This document shows, in pieces, positions 16,882 through 25,480 of a stretch of 59,104 bases of DNA (position 1 is the stretch's first letter; each line of letters starts with the position of its first letter). This DNA is from Verrucomicrobiota bacterium (GTDB lineage Bacteria; Verrucomicrobiota; Verrucomicrobiia; Verrucomicrobiales; V1-33). Location: assembly GCA_003402705.1 (NCBI GenBank), contig QQNF01000016.1, positions 1-59,104 of the forward strand. The letters are read 5' to 3'. A program made the position numbers and the translations under genes. Under the pieces are notes generated by a model, which saw nothing but the letters and a program-made list of their open reading frames with translations, was not told the origin of the DNA and made no database searches.

Positions 16882-16975
16882 GCGGCGTCGGTACCGTTCG
16901 AGCGGAATGAAGTCAAGCCATCCGGGAATTTGGAGGAGGGCGGTTGGGTGGTGCAGATGGGGCCGGGGCGGACGA

Positions 16976-18481
16976 TCACTTCACGAATGGTTTTTCGGTC
17001 TGCCAGCGGAGCATGGTTTCGACGTTGCGCTGGTAGATTTCATTGGCCTGGCCTTTGCCGCCTTCCGGGTGCTGTGCGGCGACTTCGATCCGGTAGACGG
17101 CTTCGCTTTCGGGGGTTGCGGGATCGCCGGTGCGGGCCTGCCAGTCGGCGAGGGCGGCGCGCATTTGGGCGAGCCTTGCGGCGTGGGCGGGATCGGCGGC
17201 GAGATTGCGGAATTCGTCAGGGTCGGTGGTGGTGTCGTAGAGTTCCTCCTGCGGTCTGGTGTCGCGCATGATGAGGGACTGCTCTGTGGTGAGTTTGCCT
17301 TCGGCGTGGAGACGACGGATGGCTTGGATGATGGCCTTTTCGTCCTTGTAGCGGTTTGGCTGGAGCCATGGGCGGCTGGGGAAGCTGTTGCGGATGTATT
17401 TCCATCGGGTGTCGCGCACGCTGCGGATGAGATCGACGGTTTCGTCGGCGCGGTCGCGGGCGGCGAAGACGAAGCGCCGTGGTTGATAGTCTGCGGCGAG
17501 GTGATTGCGGCCGTGCATGGCGGCGGGGACGGGGATTCCGGCAAGCCCGAGGGCGCAGGCTGCGAGGTCGATGTGTTCGACCGGGTCTTCGCGGACGGTT
17601 CCGGCGGCGATGCCCGGGCCGCGGATGACGAGCGGGACGTGGGTTCCGCCGTCGTAGAGGAACTGTTTGTTGCGGACGTGGCTGATCCCGTGATCTGTCA
17701 GGAAGACGATCACGGTGCGGTCGAGTTCACCGGCGTCGCGGAGCCGTGCGACGACCTGGCCGACCTCGTGATCGGTGACGCTGACACAATCGAGGTACTG
17801 GGCCCAGTCGGCGCGGATGACGGGGTCGTCCGGGAGCCATGCCGGGAGTTTGACGGAGGCTGGGTCTGTGACTGAGCCGAGGAGGCGCTGCACTTTGTCG
17901 GGCCACTGAGGTTTGGGTGCCTGCCCGCGATTTTTGCCGCCGTGGAGCTGGACCTGGATGAAGAACGGCTGGCCCGGTGTTCTGGTGGTCCAGTGGGTGC
18001 CGCTATAGGTGGCGGTCTCGTTCCAATCGAAATTGTAGTCGGTTTTGGCGACTTTTACGGCGGGTGATTTCGCGGCGGCAGCGGCGGGTTTGAGGAAGGC
18101 ATCGAGTGTTAGATTGCTGGTGTGGTAGCCGGCATCTTTGAGGATCGCGGGAACGAGACGCACGCCATCGGGCAGGGTGATGCGGTGCCCGGCGACGCTG
18201 GAGCGGTGGTGTTGCGCCCCGATGCTGGTCTGGTAGCGCCCGGTGATGAGTGCGGAGCGGCAGATGCTGCAGATCGGGGCGGTCACGAAGGCGCGCGTGA
18301 ATTTTGTGCCTGCGGCGGCGAGTGCATCGACGTGCGGGGTGGCGATGCCTGCGTCGCGGTAGCAGGCGAAATCGGCGGACATGTCTTCGGCGAGAATCCA
18401 GACGATGTTGGGGCGGTCCGCGGCGGGGGCCGCGATGGCGGCAGCGGCAGCGAGCAGGGCGATGATGATGGGGGAACGCAT
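16976..18481 (-). CDS. Exported sulfatase (formylglycine type)
   Basis: A 501-residue protein with a signal peptide (about residues 1-21). The metal-binding N-terminus ADRPNIVWILAEDMSAD and the active-site segment APICSICRSALITGRY are typical of type I sulfatases. Cys71 would be oxidised to formylglycine. The canonical CxPxR reads CSICR here, so the Pro is Ile; Cys and Arg are retained. A second conserved region (VIVFLTDHGISHVR) supplies further metal ligands. Such enzymes desulfate carbohydrates. It lies next to other exported degradative enzymes. A separate maturase must be encoded elsewhere. Confidence 0.88.
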   Translation of the reverse strand: MRSPIIIALLAAAAAIAAPAADRPNIVWILAEDMSADFACYRDAGIATPHVDALAAAGTKFTRAFVTAPICSICRSALITGRYQTSIGAQHHRSSVAGHRITLPDGVRLVPAILKDAGYHTSNLTLDAFLKPAAAAAKSPAVKVAKTDYNFDWNETATYSGTHWTTRTPGQPFFIQVQLHGGKNRGQAPKPQWPDKVQRLLGSVTDPASVKLPAWLPDDPVIRADWAQYLDCVSVTDHEVGQVVARLRDAGELDRTVIVFLTDHGISHVRNKQFLYDGGTHVPLVIRGPGIAAGTVREDPVEHIDLAACALGLAGIPVPAAMHGRNHLAADYQPRRFVFAARDRADETVDLIRSVRDTRWKYIRNSFPSRPWLQPNRYKDEKAIIQAIRRLHAEGKLTTEQSLIMRDTRPQEELYDTTTDPDEFRNLAADPAHAARLAQMRAALADWQARTGDPATPESEAVYRIEVAAQHPEGGKGQANEIYQRNVETMLRWQTEKPFVK

Positions 18482-18833
18482 GCGACTGTCAGTTTCGTCA
18501 TGCTGATTGCCGATGACAGCCCGCGAGGGCGTAGCGGAAGCCTGTTTCTGAGGATGGGACTAACGTTCCCTCCGCCGCAGCGGCACCCAACTCTGCCACT
18601 CGCTGACTGTAGCGGGTCAACAGCCGCTTGCGGGACCTCGCCTCGCTTCCACGACCTCGATGGAGTCCCGCGCGACTTCTACATCTACTGCTCGGGCCGA
18701 CAGATTCAAACTCGCATGATCCACGAGCCGGATTTCACGGGTTAGCAGCTGCGCGAAAGCCGAAGATGCGGGTTGACGGCAATATGACCTGATGATATTG
18801 TTGCGGGAAAGCCGCGGCTCTTGGAGGTCGAAT
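18482..18833. other. Intergenic region before the microORF/Imm22 unit
   Basis: About 350 bases without a convincing gene. The only structures seen are a short inverted repeat, CAATAT at 18780-18785 and ATATTG at 18795-18800, and a strong Shine-Dalgarno sequence GGAGG at 18823-18827 that belongs to the microORF downstream. The last 60 bases are clearly more AT-rich than the surrounding DNA, which fits a promoter region for that unit. Confidence 0.5.
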
Positions 18834-18908
18834 ATGGAGATATCAGCCCCAAATTGCTGTCCTCATTGTGAGGAGAATTCGGCATTAAAAATCCCTGCTT
18901 TTTCGTGA
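18834..18908 (+). CDS. 24-residue CxxC microORF leading the Imm22-like gene
   Basis: An ATG at 18834 is preceded by GGAGG with a 6-nt spacer, one of the best ribosome binding sites in the window. It opens a 24-residue frame (MEISAPNCCPHCEENS and eight more residues). The CCPHC core looks like the first half of a zinc ribbon. The stop is TGATATG, so only one base separates it from the ATG of the Imm22-like gene, which has no ribosome binding site of its own. This suggests termination-reinitiation coupling. It could be a leader peptide or the remnant of a longer zinc-ribbon protein. Confidence 0.5.
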   Translation: MEISAPNCCPHCEENSALKIPAFS

Positions 18909-18909
18909 T

Positions 18910-19335
18910 ATGAGACCTCCCGTGCTCCATCAGGACGACTTCACAGTGAAAGGCCGCGTCGCGGTTTGGATTGGTTTGTTCAGGGACGAGGTGATCTCGG
19001 ACGGTTGCATGAAGCTTGACGGCGCATTTGAGAGAGACTTTGGATTTCGGATAGGTGGCGGCAGACTTCAAGAGATGGTTGTTTCCGGGCGGCCTGTTTC
19101 GATTCGGGCGTTGGTCGAGGGATTTACCTGCTGGCGTGATTCCGCCGACGGGGTGGTTGCAGCAGCGGAGGAGGCGGGTATCACTTCTGCTTCCTTGATG
19201 CTCGTACTTCACTCAGTCGAGTTTGACCCGAAGCGAGTCACAGTAAATCCGAATGCACCAATCCGCTTCATCGGCAATTTTGATTCTCACGTTTCGGAAG
19301 AGAGAAGCCGAGACCGAGCCTCGTCGTTCTTCTGA
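18910..19335 (+). CDS. Imm22-like immunity protein
   Basis: A 141-residue cytoplasmic protein. The early VAVWIGLFRDEV, the central VSIRALVEGF and the late VNPNAPIRFIGNFDS motifs fit the Imm22 family of polymorphic-toxin immunity proteins (WIG-type start, GNFD-type end). The family neutralises toxins of contact-dependent or secreted polymorphic systems. No toxin gene is visible on either side, so it may be an orphan immunity gene acquired against neighbours. Translation probably depends on the CxxC microORF that ends 1 nt upstream. The family assignment is from memory of the motif pattern. Confidence 0.6.
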   Translation: MRPPVLHQDDFTVKGRVAVWIGLFRDEVISDGCMKLDGAFERDFGFRIGGGRLQEMVVSGRPVSIRALVEGFTCWRDSADGVVAAAEEAGITSASLMLVLHSVEFDPKRVTVNPNAPIRFIGNFDSHVSEERSRDRASSFF

Positions 19336-19760
19336 GTGATTTGGGGGCTGTGCGGCGGACTGGATCGGAGGGTGTGGAGAGCGGGCCGCGCGCACTCGGT
19401 GCGTCCTGAGAGTTGCTATCCTGAAAGTAGTGCAGAGCCTCCGGCTGGTATGGAGAGGGGCGGGTTTGGGGAGGGTGCGCGGTGAAGCAGAAGTGGGTGG
19501 GCGACGGATACCTGACGGTGGTTGAATTGGGGTCAGTGAGTTCGCCATCGGGAATCCGGAGTTTTGTTCTTGATGGAGATGCTATCAAGTGGTGGCGCGT
19601 GCAGTGGTTGCAGGCCGGGGGCTAGACCCGGCTTGAACGGAATGGCGAGACGCTGGCGGTGATCGGGGAGGCTCTCGCGTCCGTGCCAAGCCTGAACGGA
19701 GTGGCACTTCACGAACTGCGATGAAATGCAGGGCGGGCCGGGCGCGGCCGTTTCTGGGGA
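19336..19760. other. Intergenic region with possible gene debris
   Basis: About 425 bases with no gene I can support. A 47-codon GTG-started plus-strand frame (19482-19625) ends in IKWWRVQWLQAGG and has plausible codons, but it lacks a ribosome binding site and a recognisable family. Downstream of it another short stretch without a start reads ERNGETLAVIGEALASVPSL. Together they may be the remains of a small gene. The base composition is patchy compared with the flanking genes. Confidence 0.35.
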
Positions 19761-20924
19761 TCAGGACGCGTAGATGGACGCTGCGGCGCTGGTGGCTCCG
19801 GAGCGAGAGAGGATGATTTCGAGGGCAGCGAGGACGAGTTGGACATTGCGGCGGGTGCTGCTGCTGCCCATGAGGCCGATGCGGAGGGCGCGGCCCTTGA
19901 AGGGACCGAGGCCTGCGCCGATTTCGATGCCGAACTCTGTGAGGAGGCGGCGGCGGATGAGGGCTTCGTCGAAGCCGTCCGGGGCGTGGATGGCATTGAG
20001 GGTGGTGAGGGATTGCGAGGGAATGTAGTGGAGGCCGATGGATTCGAGACCGGCGCGGAGGGCGCGGTGGTTGAGCGAGTGGCGGGCGATGCGGGTGTCG
20101 AGGCCTTCTTCGAGGATGATGGCACAGGCCTCGCGCAGGGCGTAGGTCATGTTGATAGGCGCGGTGTGGTGATAGGCGCGGTCAGCGCTCCAGTAATTGC
20201 GGATCATGGTCATGTCGAGGTACCATGACTGGACCTTGGAGCGGCGGGCGTCCATGCGGGCGAGGGCACGGGGAGAGAAGGTGACAGGCGCGAGGCCTGG
20301 CGGGCAGCTGAGGCATTTCTGGGTGCCGCTGTAGCAGGCGTCGATGCCCCATGCGTCGACTTCGAGGGGCAATCCGCCGAGAGAGGTGACGGCGTCGACG
20401 AGGAACAAGGCACCGGAGGCGTGGACGAGCTTTGAGATTTCCTCGAGCGGCTGGTGGGCACCGGTGCTGGTTTCTGCGTGGACGATGCCGAAGACCCTGG
20501 CGCGGGGGAAGGCACGGAGGGCGTCGGCGACGCGTTCGGGCGGGATGGTTTCGCCCCATGGGACTTCGATGGCGTGGACGGTTGCTCCGGCGCGTTCCAT
20601 GACGTCCTTCATGCGGGTGCCGAAGACCCCGTTGACGCAGACGATGGCTTCGTCGCCTGGTTCGATGAGATTGACGACGACGGCTTCCATGCCGGCGCTG
20701 CCGGTGCCGCTGATGGCTAGGGTGAGTTCGTTGGCGGTGCGGAAGATGGTCTGGAGTTGCCGCCGGGTGTCGTCCATGAGCGCGAGGTATTCCGGATCGA
20801 GGTGTCCAAGGGTCGGTGCGGCCATGGCATTGAGGACCCGGGCCGGGACGTCACTGGGGCCAGGGCCGAGAAGCACGCGCTGGGAGGGATGGAACGAGCC
20901 GGTCAGATGCATGGCCTTGCCCAT
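19761..20924 (-). CDS. Class V aminotransferase, alanine-glyoxylate/serine-pyruvate type
   Basis: A 387-residue PLP-dependent enzyme, normal for the family. The N-terminal LLGPGPSDVPARVL, the loop ISGTGSAGMEAV, the cofactor-binding FLVDAVTSLGG and the Schiff-base lysine in CYSGTQKCLSCPPGL are the signatures of alanine-glyoxylate and serine-pyruvate aminotransferases. It would transfer amino groups between alanine or serine and glyoxylate or pyruvate. An alternative start is an ATG four codons in. No metabolic neighbours give a more exact substrate. Confidence 0.88.
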   Translation of the reverse strand: MGKAMHLTGSFHPSQRVLLGPGPSDVPARVLNAMAAPTLGHLDPEYLALMDDTRRQLQTIFRTANELTLAISGTGSAGMEAVVVNLIEPGDEAIVCVNGVFGTRMKDVMERAGATVHAIEVPWGETIPPERVADALRAFPRARVFGIVHAETSTGAHQPLEEISKLVHASGALFLVDAVTSLGGLPLEVDAWGIDACYSGTQKCLSCPPGLAPVTFSPRALARMDARRSKVQSWYLDMTMIRNYWSADRAYHHTAPINMTYALREACAIILEEGLDTRIARHSLNHRALRAGLESIGLHYIPSQSLTTLNAIHAPDGFDEALIRRRLLTEFGIEIGAGLGPFKGRALRIGLMGSSSTRRNVQLVLAALEIILSRSGATSAAASIYAS

Positions 20925-21199
20925 ACTGGACGGCGCGGCCTGCTCAATTGGAAATCGCCCGGGGGGAGCTGCGGAACCATTGAGTCATGGAGAAAAATCG
21001 CGGCCGAGGGACGGCGCGGGCAATGGCTGCGGGAAAGCCGTCGGGTGTGGCGCGATGCCGTGTGTTTCGACCCGATGCCGACCAGTGCACTGGCCGGGTG
21101 GTCCGCGGGGCACCGGGCACAGATTTTCCGTTGCCCGGTTATCGATCCGGCGATTAGCTATTGACGTTCTCCACCGAGTTAACCCTGATGATTTGAACT

Positions 21200-22120
21200 A
21201 TGAAGACCCCGACTGCCATTGCCTCCCTTCTGCTGCTCGCTGCCATTCCGGCGGTTGCTCAGGACAAATCTGCTGCTGCGCCTGCTCCGGCGGCCGCTGC
21301 CGCGGTCTCTCCGGAACTTGCGGCGGCCCGCGAGACTGCGGCTGCTTATGTGGCCGCCTACAACAAGGGCGACGCCGCAGCGGTCGCCGCACTCTTCGCT
21401 GTAGACGCCGAATGGATCAGCAATGAAGGCGTCCAGACGAGCGGTCGCGCCGCGATCGAGGCCCTGCTCAAATCCGTGTTCGCAGACAGCAAGGGCCGCA
21501 CGATTGCCCTCGGAATCGAAGCCGCGCGCCGGATCACCGACGATGTTTTCAGCGTCCGCGGAGAAGCGACCGTCTCTGATCCTGATGGGTCCTCGGCCGT
21601 GAATGAATTCACCGCGGTTCATGTGAAGCGCGACGGAAAATGGGCTATTACGGAATTCACAGAACTGGACGACGAAAGCGCCCCGTCCCCCGCCACATTC
21701 CTTCAGGACCTCGCATGGTTCGCCGGTTCCTGGAAGTCCACCGAGCCTGACGGCATGAAGTGCACCGTGGAATGGTCGCCCTCCGGCAGTTTCCTCACCC
21801 GCACCTTCAGCATCCCCGGTGCGGAAGGCGACGAGGCCCGCGAAGGAACTGAAATCATCGGCTGGGACGCCGAACAGGAACAAATCCGCTCTTGGGTGTT
21901 CGAATCTGACGGCAGCTTCACCGAACGCACATGGACGCCGGACGGCGACCGCTGGCTCGTCCTCAGCCGCACGGTCCTCCCCGACGGCGAAGTCGGCAGC
22001 GAGGAAATCACCGTCTCGAAAGTGGACGATGACAAGGTCTCGTGGTCGATCGCCAGTCGTTCGCTCGGCGGCGAAACCCTCCCGAACATCGGGCCAGTCA
22101 CGATCGTCCGCGACAAGTAA
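21200..22120 (+). CDS. Exported SnoaL-like (DUF4440/SgcJ) protein
   Basis: A 306-residue protein with a signal peptide (about residues 1-20, MKTPTAIASLLLLAAIPAVA). After an Ala-rich spacer, residues 40-160 resemble a SnoaL/DUF4440 cone fold (AAYVAAYNKGDAAAVAALFA, then ITDDVFSVRGEATVSD and GKWAITEFTELDD). The C-terminal half (about 165-305) is a second beta-rich domain (FLQDLAWFAGSWKS to IGPVTIVRDK) like those often fused to it. Enzymatic function is unknown. A TTGACG lies 33 nt upstream of the ATG, but no good -10 box was found. It is 20 nt upstream of the repeat surface protein and probably in the same operon. Confidence 0.75.
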   Translation: MKTPTAIASLLLLAAIPAVAQDKSAAAPAPAAAAAVSPELAAARETAAAYVAAYNKGDAAAVAALFAVDAEWISNEGVQTSGRAAIEALLKSVFADSKGRTIALGIEAARRITDDVFSVRGEATVSDPDGSSAVNEFTAVHVKRDGKWAITEFTELDDESAPSPATFLQDLAWFAGSWKSTEPDGMKCTVEWSPSGSFLTRTFSIPGAEGDEAREGTEIIGWDAEQEQIRSWVFESDGSFTERTWTPDGDRWLVLSRTVLPDGEVGSEEITVSKVDDDKVSWSIASRSLGGETLPNIGPVTIVRDK

Positions 22121-22140
22121 CCTACCGCTCATTCCGCACC

Positions 22141-23922
22141 ATGCGTACCATCTTTTACTCCGTGCTCGTCCTCGGCACGGCATTCCTCACCGCCACCAGC
22201 GGTGCCCGGGGTGCCGCCGCCCGGCCGTCGGGCGGTCACAACTTCTCCAAACCGTCGTCGTCGTCGCGCCCCTCGGTAAGCCGCCCGGCTCCCAGCCGTC
22301 CCTCCGCGAGCAAGCCATCGAGCCGCCCGGCTCCCAGCCGTCCCTCCGCGAGCAAACCATCCACCCGCCCGGCCCCAAGCCGTCCCTCGATCAGCCGCCC
22401 GGCCGAGAGCCGCCCGTCACCATCAAAGCCCAGCACCCGCCCAGCGCCCAGCCGCCCGTCTGTTGAACGGCCGAATGCCGGCGGTGGTTCCAGCTTCCAG
22501 CGCCCGACGACAAAACCGGCTCCCCGTCCGGAAATCAATCGCCCCTCCACAAAGCCAGCCCCGCGTCCGGAGCGTCCGACCGGACCGATCGCACTACCCG
22601 GAACCGGCGGTCGCCCGACCACCCTGCCAGGCAACCTGACGAAACCAGCCCCGCGCCCGGACCGCCCGAGCACCCTGCCCGGCAACATCAACCGTCCGGG
22701 TGAAGGTGGCAATATCAACCGTCCGACCACACTGCCTGGCAACATCAACCGACCGGGACAAGGTGGCAATATCAACCGTCCGACCACGCTGCCCGGAAAT
22801 ATCAACCGCCCGGGTCAGGGTGGCAATTTCAACCGCCCGACCACCCTCCCAGGCAACGTTAACCGCCCCGGCAACCGCCCTGGCAACCGTCCCGGAACCA
22901 ATCCCCCGGCATGGAACAACCGTCCGGGTTGGAACAGCAATCGTCCGGATTGGGGCGACCACTGGAACAACATCGGCAACAACACCCAGAACAACTTCAA
23001 CAACTGGCAGAACAACAACACGACGGTCATCAACAACTTCAACGTCAACCGCCAGCAGAACTGGAACAGCATCAATACCCATTACAACGACCGCAACTGG
23101 TATGGCCGTTACGGTTCGGGCGACTACAACCGCTGGTGCGGCGACATTTATGCCTATCGCGGCGGCCGCTGCCGCCAAGTCTGGACCGGCTGTTACGGGT
23201 ACCATGATTACTACTTCAACGCCGGTTGGTGGGGATCGTGCTGGTGGGGCGGAGTCGCCGCAGCGCGCACCGCAGTGGCGGTCACGTCCGCAGTGCTCTC
23301 GCCCTGGTGGTGGTGGCGTCCGGTGACCTATCCGGTTTATTCCACGTTCTACGGCCCGGCATGGCCAGTCCAGCCGGTCGTCTATGACCCCGGCACCACC
23401 GTCATCATCGAAGGAGACGAGATCTATATGAATGGCCAGCCTTCCGGCAGCGCCACCGTGCACCGCCAGCAGACGATCGCCCTAGCGTCTCCGCCGCTTG
23501 AGGCGTATCCGGTTCCGGAGCCAGCAGTGGAAGGCCAGCCGGAAACATGGCTGCCGCTCGGCGTCTGGGCCCTCACGCAGCAGGAAGATGGCGACGCCAT
23601 CATGTTCTTCCAGCTTTCGTCTGACAAGAACGGCATCATCGCCGGCGCTTACAAGAACGTCATGACCGGCGAAGACCAGCCCGTCGTCGGCCGCATCGAT
23701 CCCAAGACCCAGCGGGCCGCATGGCACATCGGGGAGAACACCGGCACCGTCTACGAGACTGGCGCGTCGAGCCTCACCTATGATGCCGCCAGCGTCTTTG
23801 TGCACTTCGGAGAGAAGCAGTCGCAGACATGGCTCCTCGTCCGCCTGCCTTCCCCGGAAATGCCCGCAGATACCGTCAAACTCCCGGAAATCACCACCCG
23901 CGCGCCAGAAGGCGGCAAGTGA
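22141..23922 (+). CDS. Exported Pro/Arg/Ser- and Asn-rich repeat protein
   Basis: A 593-residue protein. The start is the ATG at 22141, giving a signal peptide (MRTIFYSVLVLGTAFLTATS). Residues about 25-120 are repeats of RPAPSRPSASKPS type, about 180-250 are repeats of RPTTLPGNINRPGQGGNIN, then a Trp/Asn-rich stretch follows. A Gly/Trp/Tyr-rich part (YYFNAGWWGSCWWGG) and a globular C-terminal domain of about 180 residues end it. Similar proteins are often labelled mu-protocadherin-like cell-surface proteins in this bacterial group. A cell-surface or matrix role is inferred from export and composition. Confidence 0.75.
   Translation: MRTIFYSVLVLGTAFLTATSGARGAAARPSGGHNFSKPSSSSRPSVSRPAPSRPSASKPSSRPAPSRPSASKPSTRPAPSRPSISRPAESRPSPSKPSTRPAPSRPSVERPNAGGGSSFQRPTTKPAPRPEINRPSTKPAPRPERPTGPIALPGTGGRPTTLPGNLTKPAPRPDRPSTLPGNINRPGEGGNINRPTTLPGNINRPGQGGNINRPTTLPGNINRPGQGGNFNRPTTLPGNVNRPGNRPGNRPGTNPPAWNNRPGWNSNRPDWGDHWNNIGNNTQNNFNNWQNNNTTVINNFNVNRQQNWNSINTHYNDRNWYGRYGSGDYNRWCGDIYAYRGGRCRQVWTGCYGYHDYYFNAGWWGSCWWGGVAAARTAVAVTSAVLSPWWWWRPVTYPVYSTFYGPAWPVQPVVYDPGTTVIIEGDEIYMNGQPSGSATVHRQQTIALASPPLEAYPVPEPAVEGQPETWLPLGVWALTQQEDGDAIMFFQLSSDKNGIIAGAYKNVMTGEDQPVVGRIDPKTQRAAWHIGENTGTVYETGASSLTYDAASVFVHFGEKQSQTWLLVRLPSPEMPADTVKLPEITTRAPEGGK
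22290..22450 (+). repeat. In-gene repeats coding for RPAPSRPS units
   Basis: Short imperfect units such as CGCCCGGCTCCCAGCCGTCC recur at least four times and keep the reading frame of the surface protein. The repeats are protein-coding. They are prone to unit loss or gain. Confidence 0.7.
22682..22870 (+). repeat. 57-bp in-gene tandem repeats (TLPGNINRPG units)
   Basis: About three copies of a 57-bp unit coding for a 19-residue repeat (RPTTLPGNINRPGQGGNIN), followed by truncated units (NRPGNRPGNRPG). Third codon positions differ between copies, so the repeat is kept at protein level and is not a very recent duplication. Confidence 0.75.
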
Positions 23923-23950
23923 CCACCGCGTCAGGCGACTTCTGATGTCG

Positions 23951-23990
23951 AATCCCGGCCACCGGTTTTCCGGTCGGCCGGGATTTTTTT
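23951..23990 (+). terminator. Strong rho-independent terminator
   Basis: AATCCCGGCC at 23951-23960 pairs with GGCCGGGATT at 23976-23985. An inner ACCGG/CCGGT stem extends the hairpin, and a run of T (to 23990) follows. It lies 29 nt after the repeat-protein stop and ends the SnoaL-like/surface-protein unit. Confidence 0.88.
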
Positions 23991-24044
23991 GGCCCGGTGC
24001 CGCCGGCCCGCCCCACAAAAAAGCCCCGCTCACCATTCCGCACC

Positions 24045-25301
24045 TCAAGCCGTCGGGGGTTGCCACCAGCCGCGGCGCGCCCCGAACTGCAGCCAGCCGC
24101 TGCGTTGTACGGCCGCCTCGAGGGTTGCCAGTTTTTCGGCGGCCGTCTTGCCTGCATCGCCGCCAAGGTTTCCGGCGAGACCGACAGTGCGGCCAAGGGC
24201 GACCCATTTTGAGGCGAGCAGCGACTGCCGCAATCTGGCTAGGGAGCGCTGCGCTTTGGCATCGGTCCGGGCTGCGTCGCGTTCCTGTTTCAAGGCGGCG
24301 ATGCGTTCCGCGAGGGCACCCGCTCCTCGCGGGAGAGGTGCGGCACCGTCGTAGGTATTGACGGCATCCTTATTGGGAAAGACGGAGAGTTCCGGCCATG
24401 CTGCTTCGTCGAGCGCAGCGACGGCGGTTTCCACGGCATCGTCAGGGAGATTTGTCAGGAAGCCTGCGAGGACCGCCTGGAACACGCCGTGATGGAGCCC
24501 GGAAAGGTTGTCCCATGATGCCCGTGTGAAACGGTAGAACCTTGCCCGCAGGGCGAGGTCGGCCGCAAGTTCCGGCGCGAGATCGCGGTACAGGTCCAGC
24601 CACTGCCGCAGCAGTTCCCGTAGCAGCGGCGCTGGCTTTGTGTTGATCGTGTTCGTGTCATGCACGCGATAGTGCAGCAGCGGTTCCTTCACCACGCGCA
24701 GCTGACCGCGCAGGGCGGCCTGACTCAAAAAGTAATAGTCGTGGTTGAAACGGTAGGGCTTGAATGGATGCGCCGGAAAGAATTCGCGCCGCGCGATGAT
24801 GTTGCTGGACGACACGATGAAGTTGGCCTCGCCCATCCACGACACCGGATCGGTTTCCGGATCGGCTCCGCGGCTCCAGACCGCCCGGAGCCAGCGGCCC
24901 CGCGGATGATCTTCCGGCAACGATCGGTCGTCGTCATCCATGAGGACGAGTCCCGAAGCGACGACTTGGGCCGTTGGGTCGTTCTCGAGTTCCGGCAGGC
25001 ATTTCGCAAACCGCTCCGGGGCGTAGAAGTCATCTGAATTCAGGATCGCGATGACGTCGCAATCTTCCGAGGCCATTCCGATGAGCCGGTTGATTGTTGC
25101 GTGCGCCCCCCGGTTTTCCTGCCCGAGGACTTCGACGCCCTGGTCTGCGAACGTCCGGCACACTGCCAGGGAATCATCGCGCGAACCGTCATCGATGCAG
25201 ATCACCCGGTCCGGCGGACGGCTCTGGGCCAGCACGGATTCGAGCGCCCGGCCGATGTAGCGGGCATGATTGTAGACCGGAATGACAACTGCCAACCTCA
25301 T
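24045..25301 (-). CDS. Glycosyltransferase family 2
   Basis: A 418-residue GT-A-fold transferase. The N-terminus MRLAVVIPVYNHARYIGRAL, the CIDDGSRDDSLAV segment and the metal-binding AILNSDDFY (DxD-like) are GT2 signatures. Residues about 150-320 contain the acceptor region (FNHDYYFLSQAALRG), and the last 90 residues contain a coiled-coil-like stretch (ALAERIAALKQERDAARTDA). No membrane segment is seen. It probably decorates a surface polysaccharide or glycoprotein. Another glycosyltransferase lies about 1.1 kb away on the other strand. Confidence 0.88.
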   Translation of the reverse strand: MRLAVVIPVYNHARYIGRALESVLAQSRPPDRVICIDDGSRDDSLAVCRTFADQGVEVLGQENRGAHATINRLIGMASEDCDVIAILNSDDFYAPERFAKCLPELENDPTAQVVASGLVLMDDDDRSLPEDHPRGRWLRAVWSRGADPETDPVSWMGEANFIVSSSNIIARREFFPAHPFKPYRFNHDYYFLSQAALRGQLRVVKEPLLHYRVHDTNTINTKPAPLLRELLRQWLDLYRDLAPELAADLALRARFYRFTRASWDNLSGLHHGVFQAVLAGFLTNLPDDAVETAVAALDEAAWPELSVFPNKDAVNTYDGAAPLPRGAGALAERIAALKQERDAARTDAKAQRSLARLRQSLLASKWVALGRTVGLAGNLGGDAGKTAAEKLATLEAAVQRSGWLQFGARRGWWQPPTA

Positions 25302-25480
25302 GTTCCCGCCGCCATGTCACCGCCTGCGCCCGCAGCAATGGGGAATCCACGAGGGCCTTCGACCGTCCTCCGGATGCGGCAGAAAGAAATCTGCGGTCTG
25401 CGTAAGGAATTGATTGCGCATCCCCGCAGTTTCGGCCATACTTGATTCGTTATTCATCGTCTCATCCGCCTTGCTGCCCC

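Noticed and set aside
18742..19212. 156-residue minus frame across the Imm22-like gene
   Set aside because: Lacks family features and overlaps a plus-strand gene with clear motifs and a coupled start.
20987..21157. 56-residue ATG frame before the SnoaL-like gene
   Set aside because: No ribosome binding site, no family, and Arg/Gly-rich composition like a random GC-rich frame.
22290..22870. CRISPR-like or non-coding repeat array
   Set aside because: The units keep one reading frame, have no unique spacers and code for a Pro/Asn-rich protein.
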